NCBI RefSeq assembly: GCF_001905125.1
Contig: NZ_LWLE01000033.1
Location: 431,234-495,233 of the forward strand
Direction: 5' to 3'
Origin: Streptomyces sp. TSRI0281
GTDB lineage: Bacteria; Actinomycetota; Actinomycetes; Streptomycetales; Streptomycetaceae
DNA: 64,000 nt
The position numbers were made by a program, and so were the translations under genes. Under the pieces are notes generated by a model, which saw only the letters and a list, made by a program, of their open reading frames with translations, made no database searches and was not told the origin of the DNA. Shown piece after piece: positions 24,220 through 32,451 of this stretch. Numbering within the stretch: the stretch's first letter is position 1; every line of letters begins with the position of its first letter.

Positions 24220-26091
24220 CAGCCCCGCCAGCAGCTCGGTCACGATCGCGGCCCCCCGGATCGTCAGTACCGACTCCGGGTGGAACTGCACCGACGCGAA
24301 ACCCTCACCCCGCAGCGCGTGCAGCTCACCGGTGGCCTCGTCCCGGCTCACCTCGATGCCGTGCGCGGCCAGTTCGGCGGCGCTCGCCCCGTCGCAGCGC
24401 GCGGTGAAGCTGTTGTAGAAGCCGACCGTCTCCGGCCGGCCGAACAGCTCGATCCGGGTCTGCGCCCCCTGGTACGGCACGGTCTTGCGCACGACCTCCA
24501 TCCCCAGCTCGGCCGCGATCAGCTCATGTCCCAGACAGACCCCCAGCAGCCCGTGCCGGTGGTCGCGCACCAGCTCGGCCGCGAACTCCCGCAGCAGCCG
24601 CATCTTCGGGTCCGTGAGGTCGCCCGGATTCCCGGGGCCGGGACCCAGCACGACCGGACCGCGGTGCGCCCGTACGACCTCCCGCAGCCCCGGCTCGTCG
24701 TAGCGGCGCACCGATACCTCCAGCCCCGAGGCGCGCAGCAGATGGGCCAGCATCGCGGTGAACGTGTCCTCGCCGTCCACCACCAGCGCATGGCCGGTCA
24801 GCTCCCGCGTACGCTCCTGCATCCGCAGCCAGAACGGCGCGAGCCCACCGCGCCGGTCGTCCAGCGCCGCCTGCACCCGCGGATCGGAAGCCAGCTGCGG
24901 ACGGGTCGCCTCCGCATCCGGCCGCCCCGGCCGCACACCCAGCGCCGTCAGCACCCCGGCCGCCTTCGCATGGGTCTCGGCGACCTCGCTCGCCGGATCC
25001 GAGTGGCGCACGAGCGTCGCGCCGACCGGGACCTTCAGCTGCCCGTCGGCCGAGATGTCGGCGGTCCTGATCAGGATCGGCGAGTCCAGGGTCTGCAACC
25101 CGTTCGCATCCCGCCGCAGCAGGGCCAGCGCGCCCGCGTAGTAGCCGCGGCCGCCGGGCTCGTACCGCTCGATGACCCGGCAGGCGTTCTGCACGGGGGA
25201 ACCGGTGACGGTCGCCGCGAACATGGTCTCCCGCAGCACCTCGCGCACGTCGAGGGAGGACTTGCCGCGCAGCTCGTACTCGGTGTGCGCGAGGTGGGCC
25301 ATCTCCTTGAGCCGGGGGCCGATCACCACGCCGCCCATGTCGCCGACGGTGCACATCATCTTCAGTTCCTCGTCGACCACCATGGAGAGCTCCTCGGTCT
25401 CCTTGCGGTCCCCGAGGAAGGCCAGCAGGCTCTCGGGGGTGGGGCCTTCGGCCGGGTAGCGGTACGTGCCGCTGATCGGGTTCATCACGACCGTCCCGCC
25501 GGACATCCGCACATGCACCTCGGGGCTGGCACCGACCAGTGTCCTGTCCCCGGTGTGCACGACGAACGTCCAGTACGCGCCCCGCTCACCGGCCAGCAGC
25601 CGCCGGAACAGCGCCAGCGCGTCCGCCCGCCCGAATCCGGGGATCTCGCCGCGGAAGGTCCGCCGGATCACGAAGTTCGCGCCCTCGCCCTGCCCGATCT
25701 CGTCCTCGATGACCCGCCGGACGATCCCCGCGTACTCCTCGTCCGGGACGTCGAAGGCACCGTTGTCGACCCGCACCTCATGGGCGGGCAGCCGCGTCAG
25801 GACCTCGTCCAGCGGCAGCTCGTACGTCTCGTCCGCGACCAGCACGGACAACGGGGTCCCGTCGTCGCGGACGTCGAAGCCGCGCTCGGCGATCTGCCGG
25901 AACGGCACCAGGGCCAGTGAGGGGGACCCGCCCACCGGCAGATCGGCCAGCCGGTCCGCCTCCCGCACCTCGCCGATCAGCAGCTCGACGAGATCGTGGT
26001 CATGGCCGGGGGTGCGCCGGCGCAGCAGAGCGAACGGCGGGCAGTCGTCCTGGAGCAGCCGGCGGACGAGGTCGGTGACACGGTCGGACAT
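24205..26091 (-). CDS. trpEG: fused anthranilate synthase (TrpE-TrpG, PhzE-type)
   Basis: A 628-residue fusion. Residues about 1-420 form the chorismate-binding TrpE part with the block FAATVTGSPVQNACRVIE; about 430-628 form the glutamine amidotransferase, with GPGPGNPGD, the catalytic Cys519 in GVCLGHE and the His-Glu pair in QFHPESVL. It makes anthranilate from chorismate and glutamine. The LLES motif used for tryptophan feedback in ordinary TrpE is not visible near the N-terminus; FALLRRR stands there, as in PhzE-like enzymes. ATG 26091 has GGAAGG upstream. Expression is under the trpL attenuator. Its divergence from the DAHP synthase gene joins the first shikimate step with the branch to tryptophan. 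Confidence 0.92.
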   Translation of the reverse strand: MSDRVTDLVRRLLQDDCPPFALLRRRTPGHDHDLVELLIGEVREADRLADLPVGGSPSLALVPFRQIAERGFDVRDDGTPLSVLVADETYELPLDEVLTRLPAHEVRVDNGAFDVPDEEYAGIVRRVIEDEIGQGEGANFVIRRTFRGEIPGFGRADALALFRRLLAGERGAYWTFVVHTGDRTLVGASPEVHVRMSGGTVVMNPISGTYRYPAEGPTPESLLAFLGDRKETEELSMVVDEELKMMCTVGDMGGVVIGPRLKEMAHLAHTEYELRGKSSLDVREVLRETMFAATVTGSPVQNACRVIERYEPGGRGYYAGALALLRRDANGLQTLDSPILIRTADISADGQLKVPVGATLVRHSDPASEVAETHAKAAGVLTALGVRPGRPDAEATRPQLASDPRVQAALDDRRGGLAPFWLRMQERTRELTGHALVVDGEDTFTAMLAHLLRASGLEVSVRRYDEPGLREVVRAHRGPVVLGPGPGNPGDLTDPKMRLLREFAAELVRDHRHGLLGVCLGHELIAAELGMEVVRKTVPYQGAQTRIELFGRPETVGFYNSFTARCDGASAAELAAHGIEVSRDEATGELHALRGEGFASVQFHPESVLTIRGAAIVTELLAGLPVLS

Positions 26092-26140
26092 GGGGTGTTC
26101 CTTCCGGATGGAGGAGGGAGGAACGGCCCCGGGACACAGA

Positions 26141-26164
26141 GAAGGCCGCCCTCGGGCGGCCTTC
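26141..26164 (-). terminator. trp attenuator hairpin
   Basis: On the minus strand the leader is followed by a GC-rich hairpin with 10-bp perfect arms (26155-26164 and 26141-26150) and a 4-nt loop, then TCTCTGTGTCCC. It lies 23 nt after the leader-peptide stop and 50 nt before trpEG, as expected for the terminator of a ribosome-controlled attenuator. Confidence 0.85.
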
Positions 26165-26187
26165 GCGAAGTCTGTACGCGCGTCGAG

Positions 26188-26256
26188 TCAGCGGGCCGCC
26201 GGATGAGCGGTCCACCACCAGTTCTGAATCGAGATCCGGGTCTGCTGCGCGAACAT
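26188..26256 (-). CDS. trpL: trp leader peptide with three consecutive Trp codons
   Basis: A 22-codon ORF on the trpEG transcript, starting at ATG 26256 and ending at TGA 26188-26190. It contains the run QNWWWTAHPAAR, that is three tandem TGG codons near the middle. Ribosome stalling at these codons when charged tRNA-Trp is scarce would favour an antiterminator and let RNA polymerase pass the hairpin at 26141-26164. An attenuator of this kind has been described for the anthranilate synthase gene of S. venezuelae. The reading frame also extends upstream as an open frame, but only this short segment makes sense. Confidence 0.9.
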   Translation of the reverse strand: MFAQQTRISIQNWWWTAHPAAR

Positions 26257-26340
26257 GCTCCGAACCCTAGCGGACGTCCGGGGCACCGGAGCGCGTGTCT
26301 CAACTATTGAGCGGGCGAATGGGCGCCCTCCGCGACCCCG

Positions 26341-26346
26341 TAATGT
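26341..26346 (+). promoter_or_regulatory. -10 box of a probable leaderless transcript (DAHP synthase)
   Basis: TAATGT ends 7 nt before GTG 26354. No Shine-Dalgarno sequence precedes the GTG. Confidence 0.55.
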
Positions 26347-26353
26347 TGTCCGC

Positions 26354-27706
26354 GTGACCGTGAACGCCAATACCTCCGTCGCCGGTGGCCACACCTGGCG
26401 AGACCTTCCCGCGGCGCAGCAGCCCGAGTACCCCGACTCCGAGGCCCTGCGCGATGCACTCGCGGACCTCGCGTCGTATCCGCCGCTCGTCTTCGCGGGC
26501 GAGTGCGACCAGCTGCGCGCCCGACTGGGAGCCGTCGCCAAGGGCGAGGCGTTCCTGCTGCAGGGCGGCGACTGCGCCGAGGCCTTCGACGGCGTGTCCG
26601 CCGACCACATCCGGGCCAAGCTGAAGACGCTGCTCCAGATGAGCGCCGTCCTCACGTACGCGGCCTCCGTGCCCGTGGTGAAGGTGGGCCGGATCGCCGG
26701 CCAGTACTCCAAGCCGCGCTCCAAGCCGACCGAGACCCGCGACGGCGTGACGCTGCCGACCTACCGCGGCGACTCCGTCAACGGCTTCGCCTTCACCGAG
26801 GAAGCCCGGATCCCGAACCCGGACCGGCTGAAGCAGATGTACCATGCATCCGCTTCCACGCTGAACCTGGTGCGCGCCTTCACCACGGGCGGCTACGCGG
26901 ACCTGCGCCAGGTGCACGCCTGGAACCAGGACTTCGTGAAGTCCTCGCCCTCCGGCCAGCGCTACGAGGCCCTGGCCCGTGAGATCGACAACGCGCTGAA
27001 CTTCATGAAGGCGTGCGGCACGGACCCGGCCGAATTCAAGGCGGTCGAGTTCTACTCCTCGCACGAGGGGCTGCTGCTGGACTACGAGTCGGCGCTGACC
27101 CGCACCGACTCGCGTACCGGGGAGCTGTACGACACCTCCGGCCACATGGTCTGGATCGGTGAGCGCACCCGCCAGATGGACGGCGCGCACATCGAGTTCG
27201 CCTCGAAGATCCGCAACCCCATCGGTGTGAAGCTCGGCCCGACGACCACCGTCGACGAGGCGCTGGGCTACATCGAGCGGCTGGACCCCGAGCGCGAGCC
27301 CGGCCGGCTGACCTTCATCGTCCGCATGGGCGCCGACAAGGTCCGCGACAAGCTTCCCGAGCTGGTCGAGAAGGTCACCGCCTCCGGCGCCACCGTGGTG
27401 TGGGTGACCGACCCGATGCACGGCAACACCTTCGAGGCGGCCTCCGGCCACAAGACGCGCCGCTTCGACGACGTCCTGGACGAGGTCAAGGGCTTCTTCG
27501 AGGTGCACAAGGGCCTCGGCACGCACCCGGGCGGCATCCACGTCGAGCTGACCGGTGACGATGTCACCGAGTGCGTCGGCGGCGGCCACGAGATCTTCGT
27601 GGACGACCTGCACCAGCGGTACGAGACGGCCTGCGACCCGCGCCTGAACCGCAGCCAGTCCCTCGACCTGGCCTTCCTCGTCGCCGAGATGTACCGCGAC
27701 CAGTAA
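26354..27706 (+). CDS. aroH: class II (plant-type) 3-deoxy-D-arabino-heptulosonate 7-phosphate synthase
   Basis: A 450-residue class II DAHP synthase, which condenses phosphoenolpyruvate with erythrose 4-phosphate in the first shikimate step. Family motifs include LQGGDCAEAF (metal-binding cysteine), GRIAGQYSKPRS, the EFYSSHEGLLL block and WVTDPMHGNT. The length equals that of the S. coelicolor and mycobacterial (AroG) enzymes. GTG 26354 is preferred to the longer open frame because of length and the -10 box. It is divergent from trpL-trpEG; the 97-nt gap holds both promoters. Confidence 0.95.
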   Translation: MTVNANTSVAGGHTWRDLPAAQQPEYPDSEALRDALADLASYPPLVFAGECDQLRARLGAVAKGEAFLLQGGDCAEAFDGVSADHIRAKLKTLLQMSAVLTYAASVPVVKVGRIAGQYSKPRSKPTETRDGVTLPTYRGDSVNGFAFTEEARIPNPDRLKQMYHASASTLNLVRAFTTGGYADLRQVHAWNQDFVKSSPSGQRYEALAREIDNALNFMKACGTDPAEFKAVEFYSSHEGLLLDYESALTRTDSRTGELYDTSGHMVWIGERTRQMDGAHIEFASKIRNPIGVKLGPTTTVDEALGYIERLDPEREPGRLTFIVRMGADKVRDKLPELVEKVTASGATVVWVTDPMHGNTFEAASGHKTRRFDDVLDEVKGFFEVHKGLGTHPGGIHVELTGDDVTECVGGGHEIFVDDLHQRYETACDPRLNRSQSLDLAFLVAEMYRDQ

Positions 27707-27727
27707 GGGCCACCGGGCCGTCGCATC

Positions 27728-27762
27728 TGTGGGGCACGGATCGATGTGATCCGTGCCCCACA
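27728..27762 (+). terminator. aroH terminator
   Basis: Perfect 15-bp inverted repeat (27728-27742 with 27748-27762) and a 5-nt loop, 22 nt after the stop codon. Confidence 0.9.
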
Positions 27763-27804
27763 GTGCGTTCCGGGGCTTTTACCCGCCTTGAGGGACGGGT
27801 AAGG

Positions 27805-27823
27805 TTAGGTTAGCCTCACCGAA
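27805..27823. promoter_or_regulatory. iron box (DmdR/IdeR operator) before bfd
   Basis: TTAGGTTAGCCTCACCGAA matches 16 of 19 positions of the DmdR/IdeR/DtxR consensus TTAGGTTAGGCTAACCTAA, with an intact left half. It lies 48 nt before the bfd start, where a bound repressor would block the promoter when iron is plentiful. Confidence 0.85.
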
Positions 27824-27870
27824 TAGATCGGGACGGCGCCAGCGACCGATCCCGCCGGGAGGTGAACCGC

Positions 27871-28140
27871 ATGTACGTCTGCTCGTGTTTCGGCGTTACG
27901 GAACAGCAGGTCAAGCAGCATGCGGACGCCGGAGCGTGCACGCCCCGCCAGATAGCCTCCGCCTGCAAGGCGGGTACGGACTGCGGCGGCTGTGTCCGCA
28001 GGATCCAGGCCCTTCTCGGGCGCGGCGAGTGCCCGCGCCGTGAGCTGCTCGACCAGCGTCAGGAACCGGCCACCGGCTCGGTCGCCGCGCCCGTGGCCAG
28101 GACCGCGCTGCCGGACATCCGGCTGTCCGACGCCGCCTGA
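27871..28140 (+). CDS. bfd: bacterioferritin-associated [2Fe-2S] ferredoxin
   Basis: An 89-residue protein with the Bfd fold in its first 55 residues: Cys4, Cys6, Cys38 and Cys41 (C-x-C-x31-C-x2-C) ligate a [2Fe-2S] cluster. Bfd donates electrons to bacterioferritin so that stored ferric iron is released. The remaining 35 residues are an extension without known motif. GAGGTGA lies 6 nt before ATG 27871. The iron box upstream predicts induction in iron starvation, and the bacterioferritin gene converges on it 60 nt downstream. Confidence 0.92.
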   Translation: MYVCSCFGVTEQQVKQHADAGACTPRQIASACKAGTDCGGCVRRIQALLGRGECPRRELLDQRQEPATGSVAAPVARTALPDIRLSDAA

Positions 28141-28200
28141 CCCGGTCGTTCCGGCCGCTTCGCCCTTCATGCGGACGTACCGGAGAACCGTTCCCGCAGG

Positions 28201-28680
28201 TCAGCTCTCCGGCTGCTCGATGAGCTGGGCGATGTAGAGCGGCTCGCCGAGCTTCTCGACCAGTTCCAGCTGGGTGTCGAGGTAGTCGATGTGATGCTCT
28301 TCGTCCTCCAGGATGGACTCGAAGATGTTTGCGGACGTGATGTCGCCCTTGCCGCGCATCACCTCGATGCCCCGCTTGAGCCGGTCGATCGCCTCCACCT
28401 CGACCTGGCGGTCGGCCTGGAACATCTCGGTGACCGTCTGCCCCACCCGGACATGGAAGAGTCGCTGGTAGTTGGGCAGTCCGTCGAGGAACAGGATCCG
28501 GTCGGTCAGGATCTCGGCATGCTTCATCTCGTCGAAGGACTCGGCCCGGGTGTACTTGGCGAGCTTGGTCCAGCCGAAGTTGTCCTGCATCTTTGCATGC
28601 AGGAAGTACTGGTTGATGGCGGTCAATTCGGCGGTCAGCTGTTCGTTCAGGAACTCGAGGACCTCGGGGTCGCCCTGCAT
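28201..28680 (-). CDS. bfr: bacterioferritin
   Basis: A 159-residue four-helix ferritin. The ferroxidase ligands fall at the standard places, Glu18, Glu51 and His54, with the second half in EDEEHHIDYL; Met52 in DEMKHAE is the usual haem ligand shared between subunits. It stores iron as a 24-mer. AAGGAG lies 8 nt before ATG 28680. Its position tail to tail with bfd pairs the storage protein with its reductase partner, but only bfd has a visible iron box. Confidence 0.95.
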   Translation of the reverse strand: MQGDPEVLEFLNEQLTAELTAINQYFLHAKMQDNFGWTKLAKYTRAESFDEMKHAEILTDRILFLDGLPNYQRLFHVRVGQTVTEMFQADRQVEVEAIDRLKRGIEVMRGKGDITSANIFESILEDEEHHIDYLDTQLELVEKLGEPLYIAQLIEQPES

Positions 28681-28834
28681 GGCAGAGGCTCCTTCCAACC
28701 GGTGAACGGGGCAAGTTGCGCGCATCCTCGCACCGCACTTCCCGGCCGTCCAGTAAGTACATGCTTAGTACGAGTTGCCCGAATCGCCTTCGCCCTGGTC
28801 GTGACCACCCTTGGCCGTCTGTCACCATGGAGCC

Positions 28835-29467
28835 ATGGGTCAGCCGGAAAGCCGGGAATACCGCGAATCAGAGCAGTCCGAGCTTCCGCCGGGACAGCGA
28901 CTGCAGCGCGGTTGGCCGGTTACCCACTACGGGCCCGTTCCGAAATTCAAGCCCGACCGCTGGGAGTTCCGGGTCTTCGGGGCCACCGCGGACGGTGACA
29001 AGCACTGCTGGAACCACCAGGACTTCTCCGCCCTGCCGTTCTCCTCGGTGGTCTCCGATCTGCACTGCGTGACGAAATTCAGCATGCTCGGCGCCGAATG
29101 GGGCGGGGTGCTCGCCAGGAACGTCCTCGAACTCGCGCCGCCCGCGTCCGATGTCACCCATGTGATGGTCTGGGCGGAGTACGGCTTCTCCTCGAACATG
29201 CGGCTCTCCGACTTCGCCTCGGACCGTACGCTCTTCGCCACCCACAAGGACGGCGAGCTCCTCACCGCCGAGCACGGCTTCCCGCTGCGCCTGGTCGTTC
29301 CGCACCTGTACGCCTGGAAGGGACCGAAGTGGGTCCGGGGCGTCGAGTACATGACGGCCGACCGGCGCGGATTCTGGGAGGAGCGCGGCTACCACAACAT
29401 CGGTGACCCCTGGAGCGAACAGCGCTACTCCTACCAGGAGGAGCCCGGGGACGGCCCCGAACTCTGA
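28835..29467 (+). CDS. sulfite oxidase-like molybdopterin oxidoreductase
   Basis: A 210-residue soluble protein consisting of just the molybdopterin-binding domain of the sulfite oxidase/MsrP (YedY) family. Cys78 in SDLHCVTKFSMLGAEWGG is the expected molybdenum ligand, and the blocks VWAEYGFSSN and VVPHLYAWKGPKWVRG are typical. There is no twin-arginine signal, haem or dimerisation domain, so it is presumably cytoplasmic and its acceptor is unknown. The ATG at 28835 is favoured over in-frame starts upstream by homology of MGQPE-type N-termini; the ribosome site is weak. Confidence 0.85.
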   Translation: MGQPESREYRESEQSELPPGQRLQRGWPVTHYGPVPKFKPDRWEFRVFGATADGDKHCWNHQDFSALPFSSVVSDLHCVTKFSMLGAEWGGVLARNVLELAPPASDVTHVMVWAEYGFSSNMRLSDFASDRTLFATHKDGELLTAEHGFPLRLVVPHLYAWKGPKWVRGVEYMTADRRGFWEERGYHNIGDPWSEQRYSYQEEPGDGPEL

Positions 29468-29543
29468 CCCGGCGGTCCCGGTGCGTGGCCCCGGTTGTCC
29501 CGGTACGTGACCCCGGTCCGTGGGGAGGTCCTCAGGGTGGTCC

Positions 29544-30407
29544 TCAGGCGGTGGCGGAGGCGCGCAGCTCCTTCAGCCGTGCCACGTCCGCGGCGTGTCC
29601 GGCCGTCCCGCCCGGTGTCTCGATGATCAGCGGGACCCCGTCGGTCGCCGGGTGCGAGAACAGCTCCCGGAAGGGCTCGGCACCGATGTGACCTGCGCCG
29701 ATGTTCTCGTGACGGTCCTTGTGGGCGCCCACGACGTCCTTGGAGTCATTGGCGTGGATCAGTTTCAGCCGGCCCTCGCCGACCGTGTCCACCAGAAGAT
29801 CGAGGGTCTGCCGCATGCCCGCCGGACCGGCCAGATCGTGTCCCGCCGCGTAGATGTGGCAGGTGTCGAGACAGACGCCCAGCTTGGGGTGGGAGTCCAG
29901 CGCCTCGAAGTACGGTCCGAAGTCCCAGGTCCGCGAGCAGAGCGAGGAGCCCTGGCCGGCGGTCGACTCCAGCAGCAGATCCGGATCGTCGTCATGGGTC
30001 AGCTCGTCCAGCAGCGGCCTCATATGCGTACGCACCTGGGCAAGGGCCTCGGCGCGGGGACGTCCGCCGGTCGCCGAACCGGTGTGCACCACGACTCCGA
30101 GCGCGCCGATCTCCCTGGCCCGGCGCAGCGAGTGGCGCAGTGACTCCACCGACTTCTCGACGGTGGCCTCGGTGTGCGAGCCGAAATTGATCAGATACGG
30201 GGCGTGGACGTACGCCGGGATCGACGCGGCCGCGCACGCGGAGCGGAACAGCTCGTCCTGCGCCGGATTCCCGCTGGGCGTCGCCCATCCGCGCGGATTG
30301 GCGACGAAGACCTGAACGGTCTCCGCGGCCAGCTCGCGCGCGTATTCGAGACCGACCTTGGCGAGGCCACCGGCCACCGGAACGTGACCGCCTACTGGGT
30401 TGCGCAT
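29544..30407 (-). CDS. nfo: deoxyribonuclease IV (endonuclease IV, AP endonuclease)
   Basis: A 287-residue TIM-barrel AP endonuclease family 2 enzyme for base excision repair. Zinc ligands are visible in YVHAPYLINFGS, VVHTGS, LLESTAGQG, CLDTCHIYAAGHD, IHANDSKD, DRHENIGAGHIG and LIIETPGG. The enzyme incises DNA 5' to abasic sites. It lies 6 nt after the PASTA kinase stop with no separate ribosome site, so translation may be coupled to the kinase gene. Confidence 0.92.
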   Translation of the reverse strand: MRNPVGGHVPVAGGLAKVGLEYARELAAETVQVFVANPRGWATPSGNPAQDELFRSACAAASIPAYVHAPYLINFGSHTEATVEKSVESLRHSLRRAREIGALGVVVHTGSATGGRPRAEALAQVRTHMRPLLDELTHDDDPDLLLESTAGQGSSLCSRTWDFGPYFEALDSHPKLGVCLDTCHIYAAGHDLAGPAGMRQTLDLLVDTVGEGRLKLIHANDSKDVVGAHKDRHENIGAGHIGAEPFRELFSHPATDGVPLIIETPGGTAGHAADVARLKELRASATA

Positions 30408-30413
30408 GTGGAT

Positions 30414-32336
30414 CTAGAGTCCCTTGGTCCTGATGGTGATCGTGGAGCCCTCGGCGGCCTTCTCGCCGCCGTCGACCGACTGGCTGTCGACGGTGTCGCT
30501 GAAGGAGAGGAACGGACGGTCGACCTCGACCTCGAAGCCCGCCTCCTCCAGTGTGCTCCTGGCCTCCTCGACGTCCTTGCCGGTGACGTCGGGGACGTCC
30601 AGCATCCGGGGGCCCTTGGAGACCGTGAGCTGGACCGTGTCACCCTCCGCCGCCTGAGCGCCCTCGCCCGGCGTCTGGTGGGCGATGTCGCCCGCGACCT
30701 CGGGGGAGTTGACCCGGTCGGGCAGCACCTCGGCCTTCAGCCCCTCCCCGTCCAGCTCGGCGGTGGCGTCCTCGACCGAGAGCCCCCGGACATCGGGCAC
30801 GTCCACCGGGCTGCCCTTGCTGAGGACCAGCGCGACGGCCGAGTCGGGGTGGCGCTCGGTACCGGCCTCGGGATCCGTACGGATCACCTCGCCCCGCGCG
30901 ACATCCTCGCTGAACTCCTTGGTCACCATCCCGGGGACCAGACCCGCCTTCGTCAGGGCGCGCCGGGCGTCACCGAGGCCGAGCCCCTCGGCGTCGGGCA
31001 CCTTCACGATCTCCGGGCCGCGCGAGACGACCAGCTTCACCGAGCCGTTGCCCCGTATCCGTTCGCCGGACGCGGGGTCGCTGTCGATCACCGCGCCGCG
31101 GTCCACCGTGTCGCTGTACGCCTTCTCGACGCCCTTCAGATCCAGGCCGGCGTCCGAGAGCCGCTGTTCGGCGGTCTTCTGGGACTGGCCCAGGAGGGAG
31201 GGGACCCGGGTGAACTGTCCGGAGTTGATGTACCAGACGCCCGCGCCGACCCCCAGGACCAGCACCAGTGCGGTGAGCGCCGCGAACAGCACGCGGTGCG
31301 GGCCGCCGAACGGTCCCCGCCGCCGCGGCCGGTCCGGCCCCGGCGGCGCGGACGGCGGCATCTCCAGCCGGCTCGTGTGGTGGGCGGTGCCCTGGTCCAC
31401 GGGCAGGGCCCGCGGGATCACGCTCGTACGGTCCTCGCCGGCGTCGTGGGCCGTGGTCAGCGCCTGCGGCGGCACGGCGTCCAGCTGTTCGTCGGTGAGC
31501 CCGGCACGGGCCTCCCGGGCCTCGGCGAGCAGCACGACCGCGTCGTGCGGGCGGACCTCGGCGTTACGGGCGGTCGCGCTCGCCACCAGGCTGTCCAGCG
31601 CGGCGGGGAGCCCGGGGACCACGGCCGACGGGGCCGGGACGTCCTCATGGAGATGCTGGTAGATGACCTGGGCCGCGGTGTCGCCGGTGTGCGGCTTGGC
31701 GCCGGTGAGCATCTCGTACAGCACGACACCGCAGGCGTACACATCGGCGCGGGTGTCGGCCGTGCCGTGCTCGATCTGCTCCGGGGCGAGATACGACACG
31801 GTGCCCAGGAGCGACCCGGTGGTGTCGGTGACGGTGCCCACGGCCCGTACGAGACCGAAGTCGGCGACCTTCACCCGGCCGTCGTCCCCGATCAGGACGT
31901 TCTCCGGCTTCATGTCGCGGTGCACGAAGCCCGCCCGGTGCGCGGCGCCGAGCGCGGCCAGGACCGGCTCCAGGATGTCCAGCGCGGCCCGTGGCTGCAG
32001 GGCTCCGCGCTCGCGCAGCACATCGCGCAGCGTGCACCCCGCGACGTACTCCATCGCGAGATAGACGTACGCGCCCTGGGCGCCCTGGTCGAAGACCGCG
32101 ACGACATTGGGGTGCGCGAGCCGGGCCACCGACTTGGCCTCGCGGATGAAGCGCTCGACGAACGAGGCGTCGGTCGCGAGCGCCGGGTGCATCACCTTGA
32201 GGGCGAGCACCCGGTCGAGGCGGGTGTCCACGGCCCGGTAGACCGTGGCCATGCCGCCGACGGCGATGAGTGCCTCGACGCGATACCGGCCGTCGAGCAG
32301 CTGCCCGACGAGAGGGTCCTGGAGGGTCGTATCCAC
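30414..32336 (-). CDS. Ser/Thr protein kinase with four PASTA domains (PknB/PknL-type)
   Basis: A 640-residue membrane kinase. The cytosolic Hanks-type domain (about 15-280) has Lys47 in LALKVM, the catalytic loop HRDMKPEN with Asp141 and the magnesium loop VADFGLVRA. A transmembrane helix at about 345-365 leads to four extracellular PASTA repeats (about 373-640), each starting near VPxxxG and ending with SKG or similar; these bind muropeptides or uncrosslinked peptidoglycan. I recall the S. coelicolor gene here as SCO2110 (PkaF). GTG 32336 is the start. An Rv2175c-like DNA-binding protein, the kind phosphorylated by PknL in M. tuberculosis, is 4 kb away. Confidence 0.92.
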   Translation of the reverse strand: MDTTLQDPLVGQLLDGRYRVEALIAVGGMATVYRAVDTRLDRVLALKVMHPALATDASFVERFIREAKSVARLAHPNVVAVFDQGAQGAYVYLAMEYVAGCTLRDVLRERGALQPRAALDILEPVLAALGAAHRAGFVHRDMKPENVLIGDDGRVKVADFGLVRAVGTVTDTTGSLLGTVSYLAPEQIEHGTADTRADVYACGVVLYEMLTGAKPHTGDTAAQVIYQHLHEDVPAPSAVVPGLPAALDSLVASATARNAEVRPHDAVVLLAEAREARAGLTDEQLDAVPPQALTTAHDAGEDRTSVIPRALPVDQGTAHHTSRLEMPPSAPPGPDRPRRRGPFGGPHRVLFAALTALVLVLGVGAGVWYINSGQFTRVPSLLGQSQKTAEQRLSDAGLDLKGVEKAYSDTVDRGAVIDSDPASGERIRGNGSVKLVVSRGPEIVKVPDAEGLGLGDARRALTKAGLVPGMVTKEFSEDVARGEVIRTDPEAGTERHPDSAVALVLSKGSPVDVPDVRGLSVEDATAELDGEGLKAEVLPDRVNSPEVAGDIAHQTPGEGAQAAEGDTVQLTVSKGPRMLDVPDVTGKDVEEARSTLEEAGFEVEVDRPFLSFSDTVDSQSVDGGEKAAEGSTITIRTKGL

Positions 32337-32342
32337 CCGATG

Positions 32343-32348
32343 AGTCTA
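32343..32348 (-). promoter_or_regulatory. -10 box of a probable leaderless transcript (PASTA kinase)
   Basis: On the minus strand TAGACT ends 6 nt before GTG 32336. Confidence 0.45.
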
Positions 32349-32451
32349 CGAGCCGCCACGGACAGGACGGACGGGCCGGGGCGGTCCCGGAGCGGTACTG
32401 CAGCCGATCCGTGACAGGGACAGGCTCATGGCGGGGGTGCGGTGGGGGACG

